Of a stretch of 5,390 nucleotides of DNA, positions 1-5,254 are shown in pieces; the first letter of the stretch is position 1, and each line of letters begins with the position of its first letter. The DNA lies in assembly GCA_027311185.1 (NCBI GenBank), contig DAICZK010000102.1, forward strand, positions 1-5,390, given 5' to 3'. The notes beneath the pieces were generated by a model. It searched no databases. It was not told where the DNA came from and saw only the letters and a list, made by a program, of their open reading frames with translations. The position numbers and the translations under genes were made by a program. Source of the DNA: Sulfuriferula sp. (GTDB taxonomy: Bacteria; Pseudomonadota; Gammaproteobacteria; Burkholderiales; Sulfuriferulaceae).

Positions 1-204
1 GTTCTGGCAAACATGACGTTGGATGGCCTCGAAGCGACGCTGGCGGAGAAATTTCCAAGGGCGAAAAAGACAGGTTTGAAAATGCACATGGTGCGTTACG
101 CGGACGACTTCATTATTACTGGCAACTCGAAAGAATGGCTGGAGCAGGAGGTCAAACCCGCAGTGGTTGAATTTCTGACGGAACGCGGATTACTTCTATC
201 GCCA
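1..204 (+). pseudogene. Group II intron-encoded reverse transcriptase, internal fragment
   Basis: The open frame enters from the left edge (frame 1) and encodes part of an LtrA-type reverse transcriptase/maturase. The segment VLANMTLDGLEATL resembles the 'SPxLANLxLxGLE' stretch of these proteins. It is followed by MVRYADDFIITG, in which YADD (bases 97-108) is the metal-binding catalytic motif of RT domain 5, and then by EFLTERGLLLSP, which resembles the family's 'LxxRGLxLSPEKT' segment. Similarity ends at SP (199-204), where family members continue with EKT and then a 'DFLG' motif, the thumb and the maturase domain. Everything beyond is opposite-strand IS sequence, so the gene has lost its C-terminal half. 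The N-terminal part lies outside the window. The Met codon at base 13 is internal, not a start. The frame stays open to 411 by chance through the IS remnant. The fragment cannot encode a working intron protein. The family call is secure; the intron subclass cannot be told. Confidence 0.85.
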
Positions 205-324
205 TTTATAAAACGTCGCTGTGCTGATGCCGTATTCCCGACAGATATCCGGTACCGGAACGCCACCTTCAACCCGTTTCAGCGCTTCCATGATCTGGCT
301 ATCCGTAAATTTCGACTGCTTCAT
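196..324 (-). pseudogene. IS3-family transposase OrfA, N-terminal fragment
   Basis: Read on the minus strand from the ATG at 324-322, the sequence gives MKQSKFTDSQIMEALKRVEG followed by GVPVPDICREYGISTATFYKWR, then a TAG at 198-196. This is the start of the IS3-family OrfA. It is a small DNA-binding protein whose helix-turn-helix (about residues 20-42, ending in the typical 'GIS.ATFYKWR') recognises the element's ends and which is normally joined to the OrfB integrase by programmed frameshifting. Family members continue past WR with 'AKYGGM' and a leucine-zipper region of about 45 more residues. Here the frame ends immediately because the sequence switches to the reverse transcriptase fragment. 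A GAGGGAG stretch about 4-10 bases upstream of the ATG is a good ribosome-binding site. No OrfB sequence is present, so the element cannot move by itself. The family call is confident; the subgroup is not assigned. Confidence 0.85.
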
Positions 325-390
325 GTAGAACTCCCTCAAAGTGAGAAAATTCTACTTCAAATCCCGGTGGATTGTTGGGGGGATTACCCA
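199..390 (-). mobile_element. Remnant of an IS3-family insertion sequence (left end only)
   Basis: This stretch holds the truncated orfA and about 65 bases upstream of it, which should be the element's left (orfA-proximal) end. On the minus strand the outer end reads roughly TGGGTAATCCCCCCAACAAT. IS3-family ends generally begin with TG and often carry a C-run, so an outer boundary near 390 is plausible, but it is not proven because the partner right end is absent. The inner boundary is the join to the reverse transcriptase fragment at 199-204. No target-site duplication can be tested with only one end. Confidence 0.6.
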
Positions 391-616
391 AGGCAATATT
401 GCGATGAGTAACGGCGCGCCAGATGGCAGCATCAGCACCCTCACTGACGACGATTCAGGCAATACTGCCATGAATGACTATACGCCGGACGGCACTCCGG
501 TTGATGATACTGGCGCGATCAACAACGACAATTCCGGCTATTACCGGGACAGCGCCTACGCGCCTGACAACGGTACCAATCAGAGCTCAAACGACGATGC
601 CGACTGGAACGCCTGA
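391..616 (+). pseudogene. 3' remnant of an unrecognised acidic Asp/Asn-rich repeat protein
   Basis: An open frame continues from the IS end to the TGA at 614-616. I do not recognise the protein. From the only internal ATG after the IS end (404) it would be 70 residues, with 14 Asp and 10 Asn, no Glu, Lys or Cys, and a single Arg. It therefore looks like a strongly acidic, disordered tail rather than a folded enzyme. Two units 22 codons apart resemble each other (GNIAMSNGAPDG at 392 and GNTAMNDYTPDG at 458), and a looser third unit (DNSGYYRDSAYAPDNG) starts at 527. No clear Shine-Dalgarno sequence stands before the 404 ATG (AAGG lies about 10 bases upstream), and the repeat begins right at the IS boundary. 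I infer that this is the C-terminal end of a larger gene beheaded by the insertion. A free-standing small protein is less likely, and chance reading is possible. It converges on hemL with a 32-base gap that shows no clear terminator. Confidence 0.4.
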
Positions 617-648
617 CCCCGCCCGCACCGCGACACAAACCGCCATCT

Positions 649-1929
649 CTACCTCAGGGCGGCGAATACCCGGTCGGCAGCGGCCAGCGTCGCGCCGATT
701 TCATCCGCGCCGTGCGCGGCGGACACGAAACCCGCCTCGAACGCCGATGGGGCAAGATATATTCCGGCTTCGAGCATGCCATGGAAGAAACGATTAAAAG
801 CGTCGGTATCGCAAGTCATCACCTCGTCGAAGGTCTGCGGCAGCCGGTCGCGGAAGTACAGGCCGAACATGCCGCCGATCTGCTGGGCGCAGAACGCGAC
901 ACCGTGGCTGCGCGCCAGTGCGCTCAAGCCATCGGTCAACTGTCTGGCGGTGGCGCCAAGCTGCTGATAAAACCCGGGCGCCTGCACCAGTTTCAGGGTG
1001 GCCAGACCTGCCGCCACCGCTACCGGATTGCCGGATAAAGTCCCGGCCTGGTAAACCGGCCCGAGAGGTGCGAGCAGCGTCATGATGTCGCGCCGCCCTC
1101 CCAGCGCGCCGACCGGCATGCCGCCGCCGATGACCTTGCCAAAGGTAGACAGATCGGGTGTTATGCCGTATAGCGCCTGTGCCCCGCCCAATGCCACACG
1201 AAAACCGGTCATGACTTCGTCGAAAATCAGCACTGCGCCGTATTGAGTGCAGACCTCGCGCATCGTTTGCAAAAAAGCGATATCCGGCGCAACCAGATTC
1301 ATGTTGCCCGCCACCGGTTCGACAATGACGGCGGCTATCTGGTCGCCCATGCGCGCGAATACGTCTACCAACTGCTGCGGCGAATTATAATCGAGCACCA
1401 GCGTCTGTTCCGCCAGGCAGGTCGGCACACCCGCCGAACTCGGCTGGCCAAAAGTCAGCGCCCCGGAACCCGCCTTGACGAGCAGAGAATCGCTGGCGCC
1501 GTGATAACAACCGGCAAACTTGATAATCTTGTCGCGCCCGGTAGCGCCGCGTGCCAGCCGGATCGCGCTCATCGTCGCTTCGGTGCCTGAGCTGGTCAGC
1601 CGCACCATTTCCATGCTGGGAATCAACGCAACCAGCAAATCGGCCATTTCCACTTCCCCGGCCGTCGGCGCACCAAAGCTCAATCCCCTGGCGACCGCCT
1701 CGCCAACCGCCTGCAGCACGGCGGGATGACTGTGGCCGACGACCATCGGCCCCCAGGAACCGACATAATCGATAAACGCCTGCCCGTCGGCGTCCCACAT
1801 GCGCGCGCCCGAAGCCCGCTCAAAAAAGCAGGGCGTCCCGCCCACCGCGCGAAACGCGCGCACCGGCGAATTGACGCCGCCCGGAATATGCTGTTGAGCC
1901 CGTTCGAATAACGCTTGATTTTTGGTCAT
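649..1929 (-). CDS. hemL: Glutamate-1-semialdehyde 2,1-aminomutase
   Basis: This PLP-dependent class III aminotransferase converts glutamate-1-semialdehyde to 5-aminolevulinate, the last step of the C5 route into haem and other tetrapyrroles, in the cytoplasm. The 426-residue product has the usual family length. Recognisable segments in order are the N-terminal [13 protein letters not shown] (14-26), [15 protein letters not shown] (55-69), the cofactor-phosphate region [16 protein letters not shown] (113-128), YHGASD (142-147), FDEVMTGFR (236-244) with the aspartate that contacts the pyridine ring, and [18 protein letters not shown], in which Lys265 should form the Schiff base. Lys265 is also the number used for the E. 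coli enzyme. The ATG at 1929 begins one base after the thiE stop, with no strong independent ribosome-binding site, so translation is probably coupled to thiE. The gene is the last of the thiD-thiE-hemL operon. No defect is seen. Confidence 0.97.
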   Translation of the reverse strand: MTKNQALFERAQQHIPGGVNSPVRAFRAVGGTPCFFERASGARMWDADGQAFIDYVGSWGPMVVGHSHPAVLQAVGEAVARGLSFGAPTAGEVEMADLLVALIPSMEMVRLTSSGTEATMSAIRLARGATGRDKIIKFAGCYHGASDSLLVKAGSGALTFGQPSSAGVPTCLAEQTLVLDYNSPQQLVDVFARMGDQIAAVIVEPVAGNMNLVAPDIAFLQTMREVCTQYGAVLIFDEVMTGFRVALGGAQALYGITPDLSTFGKVIGGGMPVGALGGRRDIMTLLAPLGPVYQAGTLSGNPVAVAAGLATLKLVQAPGFYQQLGATARQLTDGLSALARSHGVAFCAQQIGGMFGLYFRDRLPQTFDEVMTCDTDAFNRFFHGMLEAGIYLAPSAFEAGFVSAAHGADEIGATLAAADRVFAALR

Positions 1930-1930
1930 C

Positions 1931-2557
1931 TCAATCTTCTGTTTCGTCTATGAATAAATCGGTAAATTGCCGCGCCGTATCGGACACATCGTCGCTATCG
2001 AACAGGCCGCCGATCACCGCCACCGCATCCGCGCCCGCCATGATCAGGCTTTCGGCGTTTTGCAGCGTCACTCCGCCCAGGGCTACGATGGGACGATGAA
2101 TGACCCGCGCGGCCTGTCGCAGCAAGGACAGCTCCGCGCGCGCCGCCTCGGGTTTGGTCGTCGAGGGGAAAAAACTGCCAAAAGCCACATAGTCCGCGCC
2201 CGCCGCTTGCGCCGCCAGAGCCAGCTTCAGGGACTGGTAACAGGACAAACCGACGATTTTGTCGTAGCCGAGTATTATCCGCGCCTCCTGCAAGCTGCCG
2301 TCCTCGCGTCCGAGATGCACGCCATCCGCGCCGACCAGATCGGCCAGACGCAAACTGTCGTTGATAATCAACGGCACGTTTCTGCGCCGGCACAACCGCA
2401 GCAATTCGCTCGCCTGCTCGTGCTGCCGGCCGACATCACCGCTTTTATCGCGGTATTGTACTGCACCAGCACCCCCTTGCACAGCGGCCTGCACCGCTGC
2501 CAGCAAACGAGCTGTGTCATCCGTCTCCCGGGTAATTGCGTAGAGGCCTGAAATCAT
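1931..2557 (-). CDS. thiE: Thiamine phosphate synthase
   Basis: This enzyme joins hydroxymethylpyrimidine diphosphate to the thiazole phosphate carboxylate to give thiamine monophosphate. It is a cytoplasmic TIM-barrel enzyme, and 208 residues is the normal length. Family motifs visible are QYRDK (34-38), IINDSLRLA (64-72, with the Asn-Asp pair), [13 protein letters not shown] (76-88), GLSCYQS (103-109), [17 protein letters not shown] (120-136, the loop that binds pyrimidine and pyrophosphate), ALGGV (159-163) and AVIGGLF (180-186). The start ATG (2557-2555) shares the sequence ATGA with the thiD stop codon, a 4-base overlap that implies coupled translation. An AGGGG lies about 10 bases upstream inside thiD. 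Its substrate comes from the ThiD reaction of the gene just upstream. No genes for the thiazole branch (thiG, thiS, thiO) are in view. All core motifs are intact. Confidence 0.96.
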   Translation of the reverse strand: MISGLYAITRETDDTARLLAAVQAAVQGGAGAVQYRDKSGDVGRQHEQASELLRLCRRRNVPLIINDSLRLADLVGADGVHLGREDGSLQEARIILGYDKIVGLSCYQSLKLALAAQAAGADYVAFGSFFPSTTKPEAARAELSLLRQAARVIHRPIVALGGVTLQNAESLIMAGADAVAVIGGLFDSDDVSDTARQFTDLFIDETED

Positions 2558-3366
2558 TGTTCTTCACCCCTGCGCGCCCAAAACAGGCGATCGGGGACAT
2601 ATTGTCCCATACCGGGGCGGAAGCCGGCGCGCAAACTCTCGTAGGTGAACTCCTGCGCCTCACGCACGCCGTCGGCAATCGCCATTTTATGCGCCAGGGT
2701 CGCCGCGATCGCCGACGCCAAGGTGCAACCTGAACCGTGATAACTGCCCGGCAACCGCGTCCATACGTCCGAACGCACCATCCCGTTGGCGTCATACAGC
2801 GTGTTGACCACCTGCACCGTATTTTCGTGCGTCCCCGTTACCAGCACGTATTCGCAGCCGCCGTCGAGCAGATGCCGGGCGCACAGTTCCAGACTCACGT
2901 CATCAGCGCCGCCCATGTCTTCCTGAACCAGGCTGCGCAGTTCTATGCTGTTAGGCGTCAGGATCGTGGTCTGCGGTATCAGCATATCGAGCAAGGCAGC
3001 GCGCGTGTCGTCAGTGGACAACTCATCGCCGCGCCCCGACGCCAACACCGGGTCCAAAATCAGCGGCACATCGGGATAATCGGCCACTATCGCGGCAATC
3101 GCCGCAATCGCCGCAACGCTGCCGACCATGCCTATCTTGAAAGCCGCAACCGGCATATCCTCCAGAACGCAGCGCGCCTGATCAGCGATCCAATCCGCAT
3201 CGAGCGCAAAATAATCCTCCACCCCGACCGTATCTTGCACCGTGATCGCAGTAAGTACCGACAAAGCATGACAGCCCAGACTCGTCAAGGTCAAAATGTC
3301 GGCTTGCAGCCCTGCGCCGCCCGTGGGATCGGATGCGGCGAATGTCAATACGATGGGGGGAGGCAT
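2554..3366 (-). CDS. thiD: Hydroxymethylpyrimidine/phosphomethylpyrimidine kinase
   Basis: ThiD phosphorylates 4-amino-5-hydroxymethyl-2-methylpyrimidine twice to give the diphosphate that ThiE consumes. It is a cytoplasmic ribokinase-fold enzyme. With the start chosen here it has 270 residues, close to the 266 of E. coli ThiD. Visible motifs are FAASDPTGGAGLQAD (9-23), ALSVLTAITVQDT near 34-46, FKIGMVGS (76-83), LILDPVLASGRGD (102-114), ILTPNSIEL (135-143), and the anion-hole segment HGSGCTLASAIAA (210-222) with the catalytic Cys214. The family more often has GTGC than GSGC there. The frame stays open to an ATG at 3423, and another ATG lies at 3375. I prefer 3366 because homologues begin a few residues before this motif and the 3423 start would put a hairpin and T-run inside the gene. 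None of the three has a good Shine-Dalgarno sequence, so the start is uncertain by up to 19 codons. It is the first gene of the operon. Confidence 0.95.
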   Translation of the reverse strand: MPPPIVLTFAASDPTGGAGLQADILTLTSLGCHALSVLTAITVQDTVGVEDYFALDADWIADQARCVLEDMPVAAFKIGMVGSVAAIAAIAAIVADYPDVPLILDPVLASGRGDELSTDDTRAALLDMLIPQTTILTPNSIELRSLVQEDMGGADDVSLELCARHLLDGGCEYVLVTGTHENTVQVVNTLYDANGMVRSDVWTRLPGSYHGSGCTLASAIAATLAHKMAIADGVREAQEFTYESLRAGFRPGMGQYVPDRLFWARRGEEQ

Positions 3367-3378
3367 AAAAGTCATTTT

Positions 3379-3401
3379 AAAAAACCGCGCCAACAAGGCG
3401 C
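3379..3401 (-). terminator. Terminator-like GC hairpin with T-run in the thiD leader
   Basis: On the minus strand, GCGCC (3401-3397), the loop TTGTT and GGCGC (3391-3387) form a perfect five-pair, all G/C stem. It is followed by GG and six T residues (3384-3379). This has the shape of a short intrinsic terminator, yet it sits only a few bases before the possible thiD starts at 3375 and 3366 and reads towards thiD. It could be an attenuator for the thi-hem operon, a brake on antisense transcription arriving from the rubredoxin side, or chance. The stem is shorter than is usual for strong terminators. The structure is seen directly; any function is inference. Confidence 0.35.
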
Positions 3402-3411
3402 CTATCTGGAT

Positions 3412-3417
3412 TAGAAT
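3412..3417 (+). promoter_or_regulatory. Possible -10 box for the rubredoxin gene
   Basis: TAGAAT matches the -10 consensus at five of six positions and would give a transcript start near 3424, leaving a leader of about 24 bases before the rubredoxin ATG. The corresponding -35 region (around 3389-3395) is poor. It overlaps the divergent thiD control region, so the two promoters would be back to back. Confidence 0.25.
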
Positions 3418-3421
3418 CCAC

Positions 3422-3427
3422 ATTTTA
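3422..3427 (-). promoter_or_regulatory. Possible -10 box for the thiD-thiE-hemL operon
   Basis: The minus strand reads TAAAAT here, five of six matches to TATAAT. No recognisable -35 hexamer stands 16-18 bases upstream, so this is weak. If used, transcription would begin near 3415, include the hairpin in the leader, and exclude the upstream ATG at 3423, which fits the downstream thiD start. Confidence 0.2.
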
Positions 3428-3447
3428 ACCGAAAAGCGAAGATAATT

Positions 3448-3624
3448 ATGGAAACAGCCTACAAGAGCTATCTATGCGTCGTATGTGGCTACCTGTACCA
3501 TGAGGCGGAAGGTTGCCCGGACGACGGTATCGTGCCGGGAACCCGCTGGGAAGACGTGCCGATCAACTGGACCTGCCCCGAATGCGGCGCACGTAAGGAA
3601 GATTTTGAAATGATCGCGGTTTAG
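3448..3624 (+). CDS. rubA: Rubredoxin
   Basis: This 58-residue protein starts [20 protein letters not shown] and ends with [18 protein letters not shown]. The two CxxC pairs, CVVCGY (Cys10, Cys13) and CPECG (Cys43, Cys46), are the four ligands of the single mononuclear iron of rubredoxins. [14 protein letters not shown] between them is the conserved central segment. Rubredoxins are small cytoplasmic one-electron carriers; the partner here is unknown. The length is typical. Codons run cleanly from the ATG at 3448 to TAG at 3622-3624. The upstream sequence GCGAAG about 8 bases before the ATG is only a weak ribosome-binding site. A fifth cysteine (Cys23 in EGCPDDG) sits where relatives usually have another residue. 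The gene is divergent from thiD and in the same direction as pilG, but the 235-base gap suggests separate transcription from the pil genes. The assignment is secure; the symbol is by family. Confidence 0.93.
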   Translation: METAYKSYLCVVCGYLYHEAEGCPDDGIVPGTRWEDVPINWTCPECGARKEDFEMIAV

Positions 3625-3686
3625 CCCGCCATGGCATCAACGAGGACTTCGAGTACCAACAGGTAGTCGCGCACCCTTCCGCAACG

Positions 3687-3718
3687 ATAAATACAGCGAA
3701 CCATCGCACGGCATTTAT
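3687..3718. repeat. Imperfect inverted repeat downstream of rubredoxin
   Basis: ATAAAT (3687-3692) pairs with ATTTAT (3713-3718), and an inner GCG/CGC pair (3696-3698 with 3704-3706) closes a loop of five bases, with an unpaired bulge between the stems. No T-run follows on either strand, so it is at best a weak 3' end structure or an operator-like dyad. Confidence 0.25.
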
Positions 3719-3736
3719 AGAAAAATGAACAAATAC

Positions 3737-3765
3737 TTGCCAGATAGCTAAAATAAGATTAAAAA
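3737..3765 (+). promoter_or_regulatory. Candidate promoter of the pilGHIJ operon
   Basis: TTGCCA (3737-3742) matches the -35 consensus at five of six positions. After a 17-base spacer comes TAAAAA (3760-3765), four of six matches to the -10 box, in an A-rich stretch. Transcription would begin near 3772, leaving a leader of roughly 88 bases before pilG. The spacing and position are good but the -10 is mediocre. Confidence 0.4.
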
Positions 3766-3851
3766 TGAAACGATAAGAGGTTACCCTGCAACGTCGGGCG
3801 CTCGATCAGACACAGTGCCGAATAGCGGGTGGCTATACTTCGTTTCTTACC

Positions 3852-3856
3852 GGGAG
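3852..3856 (+). promoter_or_regulatory. Ribosome-binding site deciding the pilG start
   Basis: GGGAG lies just before the ATG at 3860, three bases away. This is close but usable, and it supports 3860 over the GTG at 3815, which has no comparable purine-rich site at a proper distance. Confidence 0.5.
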
Positions 3857-3859
3857 TGC

Positions 3860-4270
3860 ATGATCGATACTAAAAACTTAAGTGGCATTAAAGTGATGGT
3901 GATTGACGACAGCAATACCATCCGCCGTAGCGCCGAGATTTTTCTGGCGCAGGCAGGCTGCGAAATTATTCTGGCCGAAGACGGATTCGATGCCTTGGCG
4001 AAAATCACCGATCGCCAGCCCGATGTCATTTTCGTCGATGTCATGATGCCCAGACTTGACGGCTATCAAACCTGCGCGCTGATCAAGAAAAACACGCATT
4101 TCAAAAACACGCCAGTAATCATGCTATCAAGCAAGGACGGTCTGTTTGACAAAGCCCGCGGGCGCATGGTCGGCTCCAACGAATACCTGACCAAACCGTT
4201 TACCAAGGACACCATCATCACTGCTGTCCAGCGTTACGCTCCAACGACTGACATCCCCCACACGAACTGA
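3860..4270 (+). CDS. pilG: Twitching motility response regulator PilG
   Basis: This is a single-domain CheY-like receiver of 136 residues with no output domain. In the Pil-Chp system the ChpA histidine kinase phosphorylates PilG, which promotes pilus extension and twitching. Receiver residues are all present: the acidic pair Asp16-Asp17 (VIDDS), phosphoacceptor Asp60 in FVDVMMPRLDG, Ser90 in MLSSKD, and Lys112 in YLTKPF. The stretch KARGRMVGSNEYLTKPF is characteristic of PilG and separates it from PilH and general CheY proteins. The start at 3860 gives MIDTKNLSGIKVMVIDDS, of normal PilG length. A GTG at 3815 would add 15 residues of unrelated character. It is the first gene of the pil cluster, with pilH 25 bases downstream. 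Codon use and motifs look normal. The kinase gene would be expected beyond pilJ, outside the window. Confidence 0.94.
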   Translation: MIDTKNLSGIKVMVIDDSNTIRRSAEIFLAQAGCEIILAEDGFDALAKITDRQPDVIFVDVMMPRLDGYQTCALIKKNTHFKNTPVIMLSSKDGLFDKARGRMVGSNEYLTKPFTKDTIITAVQRYAPTTDIPHTN

Positions 4271-4295
4271 ACTGGACCCGAAGGCGAACTCCACC

Positions 4296-4658
4296 ATGGC
4301 TGTACATAAAATACTTATTGTCGACGACTCTCCCACCGAACGCTACTTTCTCGCCGATCTGCTGGGCAAACACGGCTACCAGATCAACCTGGCCGAAAAC
4401 GGCACGGAGGCCCTGGAAAAAGCCAAGGAGATCATGCCGGATCTGATCCTGATGGACGTGGTCATGCCCGGCTTGAATGGTTTTCAGGCCACCCGCGCAA
4501 TTTCGAAGGACGTGGAACTCAAGCACATCCCCGTGATCCTCTGCACCACAAAGGATCAGGAAACCGACAAGATATGGGGCTTGCGCCAAGGCGCGATCGA
4601 ATATATCGTCAAACCCATAGACGGCAACGCGCTGTTGCAAAAAATCCGTTCCCTGTAG
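4296..4658 (+). CDS. pilH: Twitching motility response regulator PilH
   Basis: This is a second single-domain receiver, 120 residues. PilH is the partner of PilG in the Pil-Chp system and is linked to pilus retraction or to draining phosphate from the kinase. Visible elements are ILIVDDSPTER (6-16, acidic pair Asp10-Asp11), the phosphoacceptor Asp54 in LILMDVVMPGLNGFQATRA, Thr84 in LCTTKDQETDKIWG, and Lys106 in YIVKPID. The PGLNGFQATRA and TTKDQETDK.WG segments are typical of PilH and differ from the matching parts of the preceding PilG, so the two are paralogues with distinct roles rather than a recent duplication. The ATG at 4296 has GAAGG about 11 bases upstream, a rather long spacing. The gene follows pilG by 25 bases and precedes pilI by 25 bases, consistent with one transcript. 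Confidence 0.94.
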   Translation: MAVHKILIVDDSPTERYFLADLLGKHGYQINLAENGTEALEKAKEIMPDLILMDVVMPGLNGFQATRAISKDVELKHIPVILCTTKDQETDKIWGLRQGAIEYIVKPIDGNALLQKIRSL

Positions 4659-4683
4659 ATCAACATTTCTGTGGATTAACAGC

Positions 4684-5193
4684 ATGTCCAAACGTGTCAG
4701 CCTCGTACAATTCCAAAAAGAATTGAACAACCGCCTACAGCGCGCAACCAGTCAATCTACTGTCGACAGCAGGCTCGCCGTACGCATGGGCGCGCAAAAC
4801 TGGCTCATTGATCTGGCCGACATCAGCGAGGTCATCGCGCCGCCGCCTCTCGCCCCGGTACCGTTGACCCAGCCCTGGTTTCTGGGCATAACCAACATCC
4901 GCGGCAAACTCTACAGCGTCGTCGACCTGCCGGCCTATGCTGGTATCAGCACCGTTCAACGCCACGCCGATAACCGACTATTGATCACGCACCCGCGCTT
5001 CGCCACCCATTCCGCGTTGCTGGTCGATCAAACGCTGGGCCTGCGCAATCTGGATCAGATGCGCTTCGAATCGCGTAGCGACGAATTGGGCTGGAACGAG
5101 GATTGCCTACGCGATGACCAGGGGATCGCCTGGTTTAGCATAAACATGGCCGAACTGATGAGCAACCCTAGCTTTTTAATGGTTAGCATATAA
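4684..5193 (+). CDS. pilI: CheW-like chemosensory adaptor PilI
   Basis: PilI is the CheW-type scaffold that ties the PilJ receptor to the ChpA kinase at the cell pole or inner membrane. The product has 169 residues. A short N-terminal helix region (about 1-28, rich in Gln, Leu and Arg) is followed by a CheW domain. The domain begins near SRLAVRMGAQNWLIDLADIS (29-48), and its signature is WFLGITNIRGKLYSVVDL (65-82), the family's 'G..N.RG...PV.DL'. The later segment HSALLVDQTLGLRN also fits. Order, size and neighbours (pilG, pilH before, pilJ after) make PilI more likely than a flagellar CheW. The start ATG at 4684 has no strong Shine-Dalgarno sequence. The gene is complete, ending at TAA 5191-5193, 61 bases before pilJ. 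Confidence 0.92.
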   Translation: MSKRVSLVQFQKELNNRLQRATSQSTVDSRLAVRMGAQNWLIDLADISEVIAPPPLAPVPLTQPWFLGITNIRGKLYSVVDLPAYAGISTVQRHADNRLLITHPRFATHSALLVDQTLGLRNLDQMRFESRSDELGWNEDCLRDDQGIAWFSINMAELMSNPSFLMVSI

Positions 5194-5243
5194 ATTAATT
5201 TCTACTGCACTCTCTGACAATCCCATCACTATTATATTAAAGT

Positions 5244-5247
5244 GGAG
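5244..5247 (+). promoter_or_regulatory. Ribosome-binding site of pilJ
   Basis: GGAG stands seven bases before the ATG at 5255, the best-placed Shine-Dalgarno sequence in the pil cluster. It supports that start. Confidence 0.6.
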
Positions 5248-5254
5248 ACACGGC

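Larger units (their letters stand above)
3625..3859. other. Intergenic region between rubredoxin and pilG
   Basis: No convincing gene lies in these 235 bases. An ATG at 3631 opens only 11 codons. The first half is moderately GC-rich and contains an imperfect dyad (3687-3718). The second half, about 3719-3780, is strongly A-rich on the plus strand and holds the best promoter candidate for the pil operon. The reading frame of pilG is open upstream to a GTG at 3815, but the extra 15 residues do not resemble response regulators. No strong intrinsic terminator for the rubredoxin gene is visible. Confidence 0.6.

Noticed and set aside
13..411. A single 132-residue plus-strand protein starting at base 13
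   Set aside because: Only the first 64 or so codons are reverse transcriptase. The rest is the antisense of IS3 orfA and its left end, so the frame is a chance fusion, and base 13 is an internal Met codon.
1967..2551. Long plus-strand open frame opposite thiE, and a similar one opposite thiD at 2737-3414
   Set aside because: Both are antisense to well-supported genes with intact family motifs. Their translations are rich in Arg, His and Gln, typical of shadows in GC-rich coding DNA.
3376..3447. TPP riboswitch upstream of thiD
   Set aside because: The gap is only about 70 bases and lacks the conserved CTGAGA and ACCCTTGAACCTGAT-type segments of the THI element on the minus strand.
3631..3666. 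Small peptide gene after rubredoxin
   Set aside because: The ATG opens just 11 codons (MASTRTSSTNR) without a ribosome-binding site or any recognisable character.
3815..3859. Extended PilG N-terminus from the GTG at 3815
   Set aside because: The 15 extra residues (MPNSGWLYFVSYREC) do not resemble PilG, and the GGGAG before the ATG at 3860 supports the shorter protein.
5214..5240. Internal promoter before pilJ (CTGACA with TATTAA)
   Set aside because: The spacer is only 15 bases. The AT-rich 61-base gap and good ribosome-binding site are enough to explain pilJ as part of the operon, so I did not list it as a feature.
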